Both the position numbers and the translations under genes were made by a program. Positions 47,231 to 58,600 of a DNA stretch of 64,000 bases are shown piece by piece (positions within the stretch are counted from its first letter, which is position 1; the number at the start of each line of letters is the position of its first letter). The notes below the pieces were generated by a model. That model searched no databases. It was given only the letters and a program-made list of their open reading frames with translations, and had not been told where the DNA came from. The DNA comes from Dermanyssus gallinae (lineage: Eukaryota; Arthropoda; Arachnida; Mesostigmata; Dermanyssidae): contig QVRM01001748.1 in the NCBI GenBank assembly GCA_003439945.1, positions 216,173-280,172 of the forward strand, given 5' to 3'.

Positions 47231-47689
47231 ATAATAATTGTTGGCTGGTTGGATTGCCGAACACGCAGATGAAGAAAAGTGGCATAAAAACACAAAGTTA
47301 ATGCCGAGATATAATTTCGTACCGATTGCATTAAAGACAATGGACCCGGTCAGCAGAAGTACAAGGACATTTATAAAGTATCTTTACCAATATCCGTTTA
47401 ATTCGCCTTAGTAGTAATTTCATCGAGCTATTGAGAGAGCACTTGTGGGAATGGGCATCTACCCTGTTTTTCCACTATTTAGGCGTGTATGACTTAAGTA
47501 TGTGGAAGGCTTTCGGGGGGGTTTTACAAAATATATTGAACTACCGAGGATGCTATATACTTAAACTCCTGGGTACATCTGACACATTGTGAGACATCTG
47601 AGGTTTATAATAGATAATAGCATATATATTATTATATATATATATATATATATATTATATTTTTTTAAATTAAAAATCTTCCGTATTTT

Positions 47690-48190
47690 TGAATCATTAA
47701 CGGTCGGAACATAACATTTGGTCCTGCGAACGTGTGTCTAAGAGAATCACCCCGAATCGAGGCCGCATTGCCCCATTGCACATCCCGCGATAGGGACGCT
47801 GTCTAACAAAATCAACCGCTCGTTATCTCCACGGCTAGAATCAGCCATCTTTCCGAACCTTCTGTAGCTAAACTGCGAAGTAGACAGACCCGGCCCGCCA
47901 ACGGAATCTCGAAAGAAAGTGGGTAAAACCCCTACGGGTACCCGATGTTCTGGTACTTTCTAACCTTGTCCTGCCTCGGCGAGAGCAAACCATGACCAGC
48001 CCGGGCCGCCCCAGCACTGACCATTGAAGGGGCTAATGAGTCAGTAACTGTCGCGTCCAAAACCAGCGTGCATCCGCTCTCGAACGGAGTGTAAGGTAAG
48101 CCTGTCAGATCTCTTCCCGCACTCCCTGTTAGTCCGGCGGGTTCCAGGACGCACGGCAGGTCACTGGATTTTAGAGCTCGGCTGAAGGTT
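47690..48190 (-). mobile_element. R2-like LINE 3' fragment, inverted beside the previous copy
   Basis: Collinear with 8560-9030 over its whole length (cggtacccgatgttctggta-type segments, catccgctctcgaacggagt, ggacgcacggcaggtcactgg). It is therefore a minus-strand copy of the same 3' region, more diverged. It is tail-to-tail with the 45740-47230 copy. Confidence 0.8.
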
Positions 48191-48194
48191 TCAC

Positions 48195-48552
48195 ATTATA
48201 GTTATAGCAGTTATAGTAAGTACAGCAAATTATAGTTATAGCAGTTATAGTCAGTACAGCAAATTATAGTTATAGCAGTTATAGTAAGTACAGCAAATTA
48301 TAGTTATAGCAGTTGTCGCTCGAATTCAACGAGGAAATGCAGCGTCTGTTCGGGGCACATTGTTGAACTGGGCTAACCTGGGTTAGAGAACCCGTAATCA
48401 CACGTTTCGCGTGGAGACAATTGTCCACTCCAAAGTGCTTACATAGCAAGTTATATAAATAAACATATATATATATATATATATATATACAACGAGTTAT
48501 AGCAGTTATAATAAGTACAGCAAATTATAGTTATAGCTGTTATAGTAAGTAC
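48195..48552. repeat. 34-bp tandem repeat plus LINE 3' scrap
   Basis: A 34-bp unit containing ttatagttatagcag and taagtacagcaaa occurs about 3.5 times at 48195-48312, and about 1.7 times at 48492-48552. Between the two blocks, 48313-48415 resembles the 3' end of the R2-like LINE (ttcggggcac, cccgtaat, cacacgtt), and a (TA)n lies at 48464-48489. Confidence 0.75.
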
Positions 48553-49049
48553 GAAGGTGGGCCACCGCTAAGGATGTCTGCCTAGACCGATTTTATTAGT
48601 TCTTTGCACTGGCAACCAGATGGTCATAGCATAGGGCCACGTTCATATAACCCCACGATGACGGACTACATGATAATGGTCACTACCAGTGTGCTTCCGT
48701 GGAACTCCTGGAAAGCTAGGATGAAAAATGGGGTTCCAATTCCTATTTTATTGTTTGCAAATGCTAATACGCGTTTGGTATGAGGCTATTGGCAAATTAG
48801 AGAAACTGTTAAATATAACCTTTTAATTAGAGAGGTGATTTTGTGACCAATTTTCTAACCCAAGGACGAGTAGCGTTATCAAACAAAGACTTGGGAACAT
48901 CAATCACATACGGCTATCAGATCCAAAGGCTTATCAGTACGGGGCTGTCTAGAGGAGAAGTGCTCACGCAAGCGGGCATAAATTGTATGCGTATAGCCTA
49001 TAACGTGTGTTCATTGATTTGAAGTTTTGAAGATCGTCTACAAGGCGGC

Positions 49050-50400
49050 ACCAAAGCTTACATATTCAGTTACCTTAATGACGGGTTCTTTGGTGAACAA
49101 GCTAACGGTGGCTCAAAACGCGGCTGGTGAGGCATACCCAGTAACAATGGTTCAAAGGCGAGATCGGCTGGTCTAGCTTTTGGCCGGGAAGGGTCAAGGT
49201 AAGTTACGTCGGCTCATTCAGGTTCACGGATTAGCACTGGTGGTCGTGAGCAGTACTCAAAATGATGCACATACATGAGAAAAAGTTGCGTGAGCGTACG
49301 AGGATCTCATACTGTCATCACTGCCTACGCCAACGGGATTCAAATATACTCTAACCGACCACGTCCAACGGCTTCCGCGACAAAATCTCAACGTAATTAA
49401 CGTTTACCGACCGATACATGTCTCAACCAAACAAGACATGTTTCAACCAGCCAGGAGAGAACAGCCACAGCCTTTCGCGCCGAAACTCCAATGTCCTCCG
49501 CCGTCCAAACGATCATCGGCCGACATCGGGAGAGGGTCGACCTATGATCGGCAATCCAAAACAAACCGTCACTTAACCTGTTTTCCTATACGAAACATAC
49601 ACAAACCGCTGTAAACTTCGACCGATTTGAGAGCGGGTTCTAACACCCTTTGGGGTGCCAGCACGCCGCGGTGCCTCGTAAACCAATAAATAGATCGAAG
49701 CAGCATGGCTTAAAAACCATCCGTTGCTCGGCTGTGCTTTGCATTAGACTTTATGCTGCGTGTCGTCATTCATCGTTCCCGAGTGCCTCGCGCTGCAGTA
49801 CCCGTCCGGCTGAGTCTACATCTCCCAGCTGACTTAGCGTAACACAGCAACGTTACAATGTGATATGATATTTATTTATTCCTAATTGTAGTTTCTCGTT
49901 TGTGTTACAACTTCATATAGCCACATGACTAGTGTGAAGCACATGTACAAGATACAGTAAGATTTTATACATGATCACAGTAGTATCTCGTACTATTACA
50001 ATTATTTATCTATGGATTGTGTACATGTTTACTGAGTTCTCGTTAAATTAGACGCAAGTAAGATGCGATAGTGCGCTCCCGCAGCGTTTTTAAACTGATT
50101 AAATTATATAAGTGTCCTAATATCACTAGGCAACTTGTTCAACAGCGTAGCACCTACATTACAGAGTGCACACTTTGATTGTGTACTTGTGGCCGAAAAG
50201 ACAATAGGCAAGTAAGATGCCGAGTCGGTTTTTTCGGTTCTTGCAGATTGGATAAGGCCAACCAGGTTGGGTTGGTGACAAAGAAGAATACGCTTTTATT
50301 TCTCACAACGATGGTATATTTTATTAGATAAGGCAACGGGAACACCAAGAGTTCTTTATTTTGTTCTGTTGTTATTGTGACGCGCTGTGGGAAATACAAA
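49050..50400. other. Intergenic, no gene recognised
   Basis: Unique-looking sequence. Open frames are short, have no conserved reading and lack paired splice signals. It runs up to the SINE A copy at 50405. Confidence 0.45.
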
Positions 50401-50404
50401 AAAT

Positions 50405-50549
50405 GGCTGACCCTCAGCCAACATTTAACGTCCACGGAACTGCTTTTGCGGAATTGTTTCGTAAGACGGACCCCATAAATACAAATGAGCTACGGTGGGG
50501 CTTGAACCCGCGCGCCTATGCTCGAAAGTACCACGTCACTGGGCTCGAC
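50405..50549 (-). mobile_element. tRNA-derived SINE (family A), copy 4
   Basis: Contains gctgaccctcagcc, aacgtccacggaactgctt, cgtaagacggacc, ataaatacaaat, ggggcttgaacccgcgcgcc and cacgtcactgggctcgac in the family order. The central part of the tRNA-like head is shortened. Confidence 0.7.
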
Positions 50550-51829
50550 ATTGTGCCAGACCCAAGACAAGACAAAGAAAGGCCTTTTTGAAGCAGATGC
50601 GGCGGAGTCTTATGGTACGCATGAGTAAGACCGTACACCTCCAGACCAGACGTCAGGTTTTTACGGGAAGGTTTTTATGAGAGCGGCATATGGCGGCTAC
50701 GCCACACACATCATTTTTTTCCTGACATACTTCGTATGCGCCTAGAACGTTAGATGTTTGTCAAGTAACGATACACAAGAAAAGAACTTCGTTTAACTAG
50801 TATATCAGGCGTGCGACCGTAGGCAAATTTTTAGGATTGATTCTCGTCTGTCCTCTTGGATTTTTGGAGTGATACGTAGAGACACGGCGAAATGTTTAAG
50901 TGTCTGTGATATAATTTGTTTTTTATTTGAAATAGAATCATAAGTTTAATTTCGATTTTGTTATTTCCACCAGTTTCTACACATTTTTGGACAGACAGTG
51001 TATTTATGCATCGGAGCACAACTTCAAAACGTGTTTTTCGATGTCTTGTGTCAAGCACCAGTTTGCGCTCATTTCCCTATCATCGTAAAGCCTTCTAGCG
51101 TTTGATTGAATCGATTTAATAATACATTCTCCCGTCGGTGATAAAGGGGCATCGCACGCGTTTAAGGGCGCCTTCTCTATATAACAATCGGTGCAGCATT
51201 TCTATCATCCGTTTTGTAGTTGCCTTTAGATTTCACACGTGATGTCCAATCCGGGTAGTAAAACCTATCTATATAGTCCCTCTATAGCGATTGCTAGCCG
51301 CGTCCATGGCCCAGCTGACCACGGTGTCATTCCCACCGGCGCCGTAGTGCTGAATCGTCTTAAACTGTGTTGCGTCAGAACCTGACGCATTCTTCTATCC
51401 TAACGTTGTGTTTAAATCATTTTACCAGTCGCAGGATTTCCAAATAGTACAAAATCCATAGTTCTTAAAATTGCCCGTCTTTTTGCACCTTACACTCACC
51501 GGGGAAGATCATGCCGCACAGTCTTGGTTTTTTAGTTTGACTAGCGCGGCCCGACCTAACACAGACCTTTCTGTTTCTACAAGAAACCTCTTTCGCATTG
51601 CGCTTCCTTGTCGTCTGGGCCGAGATTGCATGTGACCGTTGCTAATATCTCTATCTAGCACTTTCCCTGTCGGTCTAATGCGTTCTAATTCTTATTGTGC
51701 ATGTTGTCTATTCAATATGAACACTGCAGCTCGCGTATCTTTTCTAGGAAATTTACTGGCCTCCCACAACCCTCTACTGATCAGCTCTGGACACGTATAA
51801 AGCAATTCGTATATGGTAATTCGCTTTAT

Positions 51830-52130
51830 AGCGGCGGTAGCTTAAGCGGCGGTTAACGCACCGCTTAAAACGGTGATCGAAACTGAAATAATGGCAACCA
51901 TAATTCACAGACCGATAATCGCAAGTTCGAGTCGCGGCCTTGCTTGTTGTTTGTGTTGGACGTGGTTGTCATTGCCCGGCTGCTACAGCATGCGTCTGCT
52001 GAAGAAAGCCTATATATGAGTCTCGGAACGAGAACGCGATAATGATGAGTGCATTTAGACGCCGCCGTGCCACGGGCATCTCAGCGCACTATGAGCGTTT
52101 GGAACGTGGTTGTAGGAGAGTTGAAAGAAA
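51830..52130 (+). mobile_element. tRNA-derived SINE (family B), copy 1
   Basis: The head has a strong A box (gtagcttaagcgg at about 51836) and a B-box-like caagttcgagtcg (about 51925). The body contains ggacgtggttgtcattgccc, gctgctac, gagaacgcgata, gtgcatttagac, gtgccac, and gagcgt...ggttgt. The body recurs at 53690-53855. Confidence 0.6.
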
Positions 52131-52143
52131 TGAACGTTTTTTT

Positions 52144-52569
52144 TTATTTTATTATTTCTGACCTCGTCGGCGACAGTTGAACGCGGCCACGTTCTTCGTT
52201 GGCCCATGCTCGCCTTGCATCCCGCTGGTCCGCAGCGATCGCTCGTTCCGTCGACTGCACTGGGGCTTCCGCACCGTTTCGCATAGCGTCCAAGGCCGCC
52301 ACATCTGCAGCATCTTGCGCGTCGTGCTGGGCACGCCGTCGTCTGAAATGAATGACCATATCTATAGCCCGCTTGGCGTCTTGGGCGTCTTTGGCCCTGT
52401 CCTCGGCACAGTTCCAGTTCCGTGTCCGCATCTCCTCCGCTCGACCCAACTTGTTGGTCTGCCTCGCTAGCCGGCTCGCCTCTTCCACGTCTTGCTCCAC
52501 CCGCAGGCCCGGCCCCATTTGTCTGCCCAATTGTTGAGCGATACCATCCTTTCCTGATCTACCTGCCAT
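52144..52569 (-). CDS. Unrecognised 141-codon ORF, Ala/Arg/Gln-rich
   Basis: An ATG-initiated frame starting MAGRSGKDGIAQQLGRQMG and rich in Ala, Arg, Asp and Gln, with a predicted helical, highly charged character (AEDRAKDAQDAKRAIDM). Base composition is clearly more GC-rich than the flanks. I cannot assign it. It lies between SINE B copy 1 and a (TTTA-rich) spacer, and upstream (52600-52800) is a GC-rich leader with a TATA-like gggtatttatt. A gag/ORF1-like protein of a retroelement, or a small host exon, are both possible. Confidence 0.3.
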   Translation of the reverse strand: MAGRSGKDGIAQQLGRQMGPGLRVEQDVEEASRLARQTNKLGRAEEMRTRNWNCAEDRAKDAQDAKRAIDMVIHFRRRRAQHDAQDAADVAALDAMRNGAEAPVQSTERAIAADQRDARRAWANEERGRVQLSPTRSEIIK

Positions 52570-53689
52570 TCACTTCAGGGCTGCTACGTACCCCAGTAGC
52601 CCCTCTCCAGGCAGCTGCCGGCATCGATAAAACTCGCCGCTAGCTGAAAGTCGGTCCCTTCTCGTCCATAAACCCTAAGACAGTCGACTGCGCATCTTGA
52701 CGTGAGTACTTTAAGATAATACTTGCTTTGGCGTCAGCCACAGGCTCCGTCTCTGCCGCCAGAGACTGATACTGGCCGGGTATTTATTGTCCGCCATCTT
52801 GTTCGGGTCTCGTTGTGGTTGCTTCTATATCCATTTCGAACGGGGGGGGGGGGCTTGGATGCATCAGTGTCTGATATTGGTCTTCGAATGTGCAAATGCA
52901 AATATAAATTGCATACCCAAGCACAAGCGTGCTGTCTGCGATAAATAAAATTATCAAACTGCAAGTTAGGTCTGTGTAGATAGTGGCCCTCACCGTACGT
53001 TGGCGGTAGTTATAAGCGGAACACTAAACACCTAATCGGAATCGAGTGATTCTGCGGATATCGAGGGGTTTAGCAAGTCTTTATATTTCGTGTTCTTCAA
53101 CACAAACAAGCAATAATTAGTTTCACTTTCTTTTAACGTAAGACTGGAGGAATCAAATCTGTAAAACATGTCAAATTAAGTTTGGTTATCCTTTCTCGGA
53201 CTGACTAACCGGTTCTTGACTTTGGGATTAGCTTCCTCTGCACGATGTATGCGTAATGCGTAACGGAAGCATTTTTTGTTGAATCAAGTTGTTAACCATA
53301 TCTTCTTATAAGTGCCCGCTCGATGCACTAGTAGAGTGCACAGGCACACACACACACATATGTATCAGCACCAAGGTAAAAATTGCGCTTTCATTATTAA
53401 CGTTACTAATTAATAAATTTAAAAAATTAAGTGCAATCTCCTTACTCAATATGTGGTTTCCAGACCCTCCCCGAATATATTTAAAACAATAGCAGTTACG
53501 CAACTCAAATTCATATCATTGGTCGTACAAGTCATATATACATGTAAGATACTTTAGCGTAATTCATACAAAAAGTAATGAGTATTACACCGACATCGTT
53601 TGGCCCTCTTCATTGTGACGGTCTCAACGTAGCATTTGAGTTAGCTCACTTGAGCTGCCTCTAGAATTATTAGTTATTATATTGTATTC

Positions 53690-53860
53690 GTTGTGGACGT
53701 GATTGTCATTGTCCTGCTGCTACCTACCTCTGCAGGAGAAAGCATATATAAAATCCAGTACGAGAACGCGATGACGATAGATGCATTTAGACGATAGAGA
53801 CGTGCCACTGGCAACTTAGCCCATTACGAGCGTCTAAAATGTGGTTGTCAGAGCGTAAAC
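53690..53860 (+). mobile_element. SINE family B, copy 2 (body only)
   Basis: Shares with 51950-52120 gtggacgtgattgtcattgt, cctgctgctac, agaaagcatatata, tacgagaacgcgatgacgat, gatgcatttagacg, gtgccactggca, cattacgagcgt and tgtggttgt. The tRNA-like head is missing. It directly precedes SINE A copy 5. Confidence 0.6.
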
Positions 53861-53889
53861 AAAAAACTGCCTCTAGATTTATAAACCTG

Positions 53890-54055
53890 TCGAGCCCAGT
53901 GGCGTGGTGCATTCGCGTGCGTCTCACGACCGGAGGGGACACAGAGGTGCACGGGTTCGAGCCCCACTGTTGCACATTTGTATTTATGGAGTCCGTCTTA
54001 CGAAACAATGCGAAAGCAGTCTCGTGGACATCAAATGTTGGCTGAGTGTCAGCCG
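53890..54055 (+). mobile_element. tRNA-derived SINE (family A), copy 5
   Basis: The clearest copy for promoter reading. The plus strand gives gtcgagcccagtggcgtggt (A-box region), then a B box gcacgggttcgagcccca about 55 nt on, then the tail gcgaaagcagtctcgtggac and a gctgagtgtcagcc end. Orientation is opposite to the other copies. Confidence 0.78.
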
Positions 54056-54540
54056 GAAAAATGTTTAAAATATATGAACCTAACACGATAAAAAACAAAC
54101 GAAGCCGTTAGACGTACTTAAGGTTAAAAAAGGAAAAAACGCTACTGATTCAAGGCAAACAGGGTTTTGCGACCGCAACCGAAACCCGTTAGGCTCTGCC
54201 CTTATGCGACGATTGCAATCACTTTAAGGTTTTTGTAGAGTTCTAGAAAAATCAGACCCTTTTGTCCCAAGTCTTTGCCTATTCACAAGCCTAGTCTATG
54301 CATGTCTTGCCTTCATGTCTTGCTGTGGCCTATTCATTTTAATAGTGCACTTACTAATAGTAGGCTTTTTCCAACACAGGAGTATAGCAGCAGTTCATTC
54401 CAGTTCAGCGGAACTATTGAAGAAGAACGATGCATGCTTGGCTAGATTCGATTATACACTAGCCTATTATTCACGGTCGATAATGATCTGTTTTTAGGTC
54501 GATGCGTCACTTCTACGTCATTCATAATTAATAAATGGCA

Positions 54541-54650
54541 ATGCAAACAATGCTGGAGCAAATGTGATCGATACCACGCCGCGGTATGCCCGGCGGTTAG
54601 GTCTATCGCAACGCTAGATTGTTGGCGTCTCGAAACATTTTGATGTAACA
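54541..54650 (-). repeat. Repeat shared with 31974-32100
   Basis: Its reverse complement matches 31974-32100: caacaatctagcg, accgccgggcataccgc, gtggtatcgatcacatttgc. The plus strand at 54541 also reads WQCKQCWSKCDRYHAAVCPA, which has the look of a zinc knuckle. Probably mobile-element derived. Confidence 0.5.
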
Positions 54651-54779
54651 TGTAACACATTTACCCAGTTTGGGTGTTAATAAAACAAATATAATTAATA
54701 AATGGCATCTTACTCGATCAAGGATTAAATACATCATTATCTGCATACTATCATCAGGCCTTATAAAACCAGACGTTTC

Positions 54780-54785
54780 TTTATT
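54780..54785 (-). terminator. Candidate ATAD5 polyadenylation signal
   Basis: AATAAA on the minus strand, about 570 bp after the ATAD5 stop. Position only; not confirmed. Confidence 0.25.
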
Positions 54786-55354
54786 ATGAATTTCTTCGTC
54801 GCCAAAAATGTATAACTTTAATGTACATCACATGTGAGTGTATCTAGTTAATTTCAAGAAAATATTTTTTTTAATACAACACTTATTTCGATATGCAACA
54901 GTAATACAAAACTAAGGAGTTGGAAAGGCCCATTACCCACCACCCCTCTTTATCAAACCCAATTTTCATTTAGGTCATCATAACAATCTGCCGTATGATA
55001 TAGCCGAGGTCATATCGTATCCAAAACGTATGTTACAAATATCTCGATGGTTATATACATAGATATAGTTCGGTTTAGAGAATCGATATTCACCCTTATG
55101 TAATCCAACTTACTTCATTAATCCACCGTACTGTATATATACGCCAAAAATAGGCTATAAATTACATATATACATATGCGTCACCTTATCTTAATTCAAT
55201 CACAAAAAATCAAAGTTCTACTCCATTCAGTTTACAATTGCAGTTGCTGTATGTGTTCAGCGTTATCGTCATAGCCACACTTGTGGCTGATAACGGCCAG
55301 CAGTAGTTGTAGGGGAAACTTTCTAATATTCCTAAGTCTGTTCACCTACGACTG

Positions 55355-55633
55355 TCATGTTGAAGCCGTGGCTGCCTGGGCTATGAGGGGCGCGTTCTGC
55401 ATCTTAGGCACTCCCTGCCAATAGCTCGCCAGGCGAGTAATCTGCTCTGGGCCCAGAGCGATGCCCACGTGGTATAAATAGTGGCCCAAACGATTACCTC
55501 GGCGGGCCACCTGCTTTCGCTCGTCTTCCGCCACGCAGATGCGTGCCAAAAATGCGACATAGTCACGGACCAGAGGCCGTCCGATAGCAAAACAGCCCAG
55601 CACGTCAGTTATCGATCGCTCACATACTTTCAC
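55355..55633 (-). CDS. ATAD5: ATAD5 C-terminal exon
   Basis: Reads VKVCERSITDVLGCFAIGRP, then LVRDYVAFLARICVAEDERK, a basic stretch, FLHY-like LGHYLYHVGIALGPEQITRL and ASYW, ending in TGA. It aligns with the human C terminus (RASIIEYLPTLRNICKTEKL, RRFLHYF, LDIPKETVNTLA). The acceptor is cgcatag in phase 0. Confidence 0.93.
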   Translation of the reverse strand: MKVCERSITDVLGCFAIGRPLVRDYVAFLARICVAEDERKQVARRGNRLGHYLYHVGIALGPEQITRLASYWQGVPKMQNAPLIAQAATAST

Positions 55634-58600
55634 CTATGCGAAAATAAATCACAGATAAAAGCGATATGAAACAACCTACATGACTTAGCACAAACAACGC
55701 AATAACATACAGCACATAGAAACTATGCGTCCCATAACCATTAGATAGTTTGGATATACGTGAAAGCTAGGTTCGTCTTACTTTATCCAATACAAAGTGT
55801 CAATTACTGCTTTGAAGTTTGTTAAAATTTCGAAATCAACAAGTGAGCTCCCGGCATTAACATCACACGCATAATTCTCAACGTTAGCATTGCACTTGTT
55901 ACAATTATTATCATCTAAGTCAGACGTAAGCAACCATAGATACTGCTGTCCAATTATGATTAATTTACGAAATGACTATACAATATCCGCCATGATAAAT
56001 ATCCATAAAATACGGGCACAAACCTTTTTGAGTTGCTTGTGAATATCATAGAATCCGAGACTGGTGGAGACAGAAGAAAACCGCATACGTTGCTGTTCGT
56101 AAGGATCAAGAGCAGCAAACCTAGGTAAAAAGACCACCAATTGATTTAGTATACTTCAAATACATGGTCAGCCGCACTCTACTATGTGCTTTTAATGTGT
56201 AGCGCAGCAGCAGTAGTATTAAAATAAAAATATCTATTTATAAAGCGACTCGTTATTTTTTCGTTAAGGGCGTAAGCTATGTTCACGCCAAGCAGGTTTA
56301 CCTAACGGACTCTACTCATTCTCTGCAGATGTGCTAGATTCTGTCGAATAGCAACCGTCAGAAAAACCGCTACGTGTAACGTCCTTGTTCTGTCGCAAAG
56401 TCTGTCCCAATATAGTGTAACGAACAGAAACGACAACATGGCCCGCTGCAGAACCTTTCAGAAATTCGGTTGAACGGTGTGACGGCTTTTCGGATGAGGA
56501 CGAAGGCCTCAATCTCGAGAAGCTCCTCAACGGCCCGTGGACTCGTGTCGAGACGCTCCATTGGCAATCGTTCCATCCAGCGCTTAGCCCTTTAGAGTCA
56601 CAAGTGATCACCGACAGTACCGTAAACGAAATGTTAACTGATATTCTGTGACCGCACTGCCCGACATTGCTGATAAAGTCGAACATTCGAACAGTGTCTG
56701 TAAAAAAAAACTACACACCTCAGAGGAGTAGCCGCGAACTTACACAGCCCACCACCGGAGTATTAGTAAAGTTTAGATTAATCACGCCTGAGTAGAGAAC
56801 CAGAGAAAATCGGCCAATGTTTGTTAAACTAGAAACCGCTAACTCCAAATCAACGTATCACAAATGATAATAAACCTCGATCGATCGATCCGCAAAAACC
56901 CACTACTTCCCGCTGTGTCCCAGACAGGGCTCCACAGAAGTTGGAACTTGAGATTTGAAAGTTCTGACATTGGCGCTCTTGAATAACAAGTAAAGCGTAT
57001 GTACCTCTCGTATGATGGCAGATAGTTCTCGCCAATTCGATCGAGTGCACCCGTGAAGAGGTCGCATTCCGACAATACGTCAAACACCTCAGAGAGATCG
57101 CGCAGCGTATCCTTGTTGAAGCTTGAGGCACGATGTTGGCCTTTGATCGGTTTCGTCGTCGCAGCTGGTACGTTCACGTCCGATGTGCGAGCTTTATGTT
57201 CGCCCTCAAAGTTAAATGGCAAACAGTCTTCTAGCGAAGCATACAGTGCGTTAAAGCCGATTTTTTTGTACGCAGTCTGTATTGCCAATGCGTCGTCAAT
57301 ATACCTGCAAAAAATATATATATTTATATAATGTGAGGAACAACGTCAAGCGATTAAGCCATAAAGCCGGTGTTCTCGGCTTGGTTCAGCACCAAGCGTG
57401 TTAAAGACGAATTCCAAAAACACTTCCACCACCAAACCAAAGCCATTAGGATCTTGTATGACCGATAAAACAACTGTGTGAGCGTAAGAGGAATGCATAT
57501 TAATGAGTAACAGTCATTTATGTTATTTTCTTAATAATTTTGTTTTATCGTGTCCGTCTTAAAAAATAAGAAATTCACTGTATATTAACCACGAAAAGCA
57601 AAGCGCCAGTTCACTTTTGCGCAGATCCTACACTAGCAGAAAAGCGAATTCCTGTGAATAGACACATAATAGCACATCGCTGAGTCGAGCAAATGTTTGA
57701 CTCTAGAAACCCTGTCTAGATATGATTACACCAGCACGCATTTAAGCGTATCTATCTCTTGATGAGTGGTATAGCTTAATGCGCTGGTACAGTCTTTACC
57801 CAGAAGCAAGAAGGCCGGCCAACGTTTTATTCGCTGGGTATATTGTCTGTGTAAGACCGGGGGAGACCGTCTCGAAGTCCATCTGAAGCAGTGACCGACG
57901 AACATCGGAAGCCAGGTATTGGCACATAAATTCCACGTTGTAGTCCGTCAGATCGCGTTCTTCAGCGATGCAGATCTTCTTCACGAGCGCTGCCACCTAG
58001 TCAAAGATAAGCGATGCAATACCACAATATCGCACAACAAAAAAAGCTTGAAAACAAAGTTGCTTCGGCAGTAGTAAACCGGTAAACACATGGACACAAT
58101 TGTAGGTATGCCAACAAAAGGCAAAGCAAAAATAGATAGGTACGAGAAAGAGCAAACGCGTTGAAATTTCATTCGCTAATCGCCATCACGTCACACCGCT
58201 AGACATCAATTCAACATTGTACATATATAGCGGTATAATATACATATATAGTGGTTAATAATGCAGCGCTCGCAGTCGCAGTGTCAACGCAACGCTTACC
58301 TGTGACGGACTCGGTCGGTGCAAATCGATCAGCGGGGCGTTTTGTAAGATACGACATCGCTTCACGACAGCTTCGTAGCCCTGCGTTGCTGTGAGAATGC
58401 AGGGCTTCTTCGAGCTCTTCAGCACGGTTTCGAGAGCCATCCAAAAGCCTTCATCGCCATCGTCGTCAAATATGACGTCGACGTCATCAAAGAGTATGAT
58501 CGTCGAATTCGAGCACTTGATTTTCTGATCGCTTCGAACTGCTGCCGACAGACAACTGGAAGTTGTCTCGATGACGGGACTGAGAGACGTCCGCATCGCG

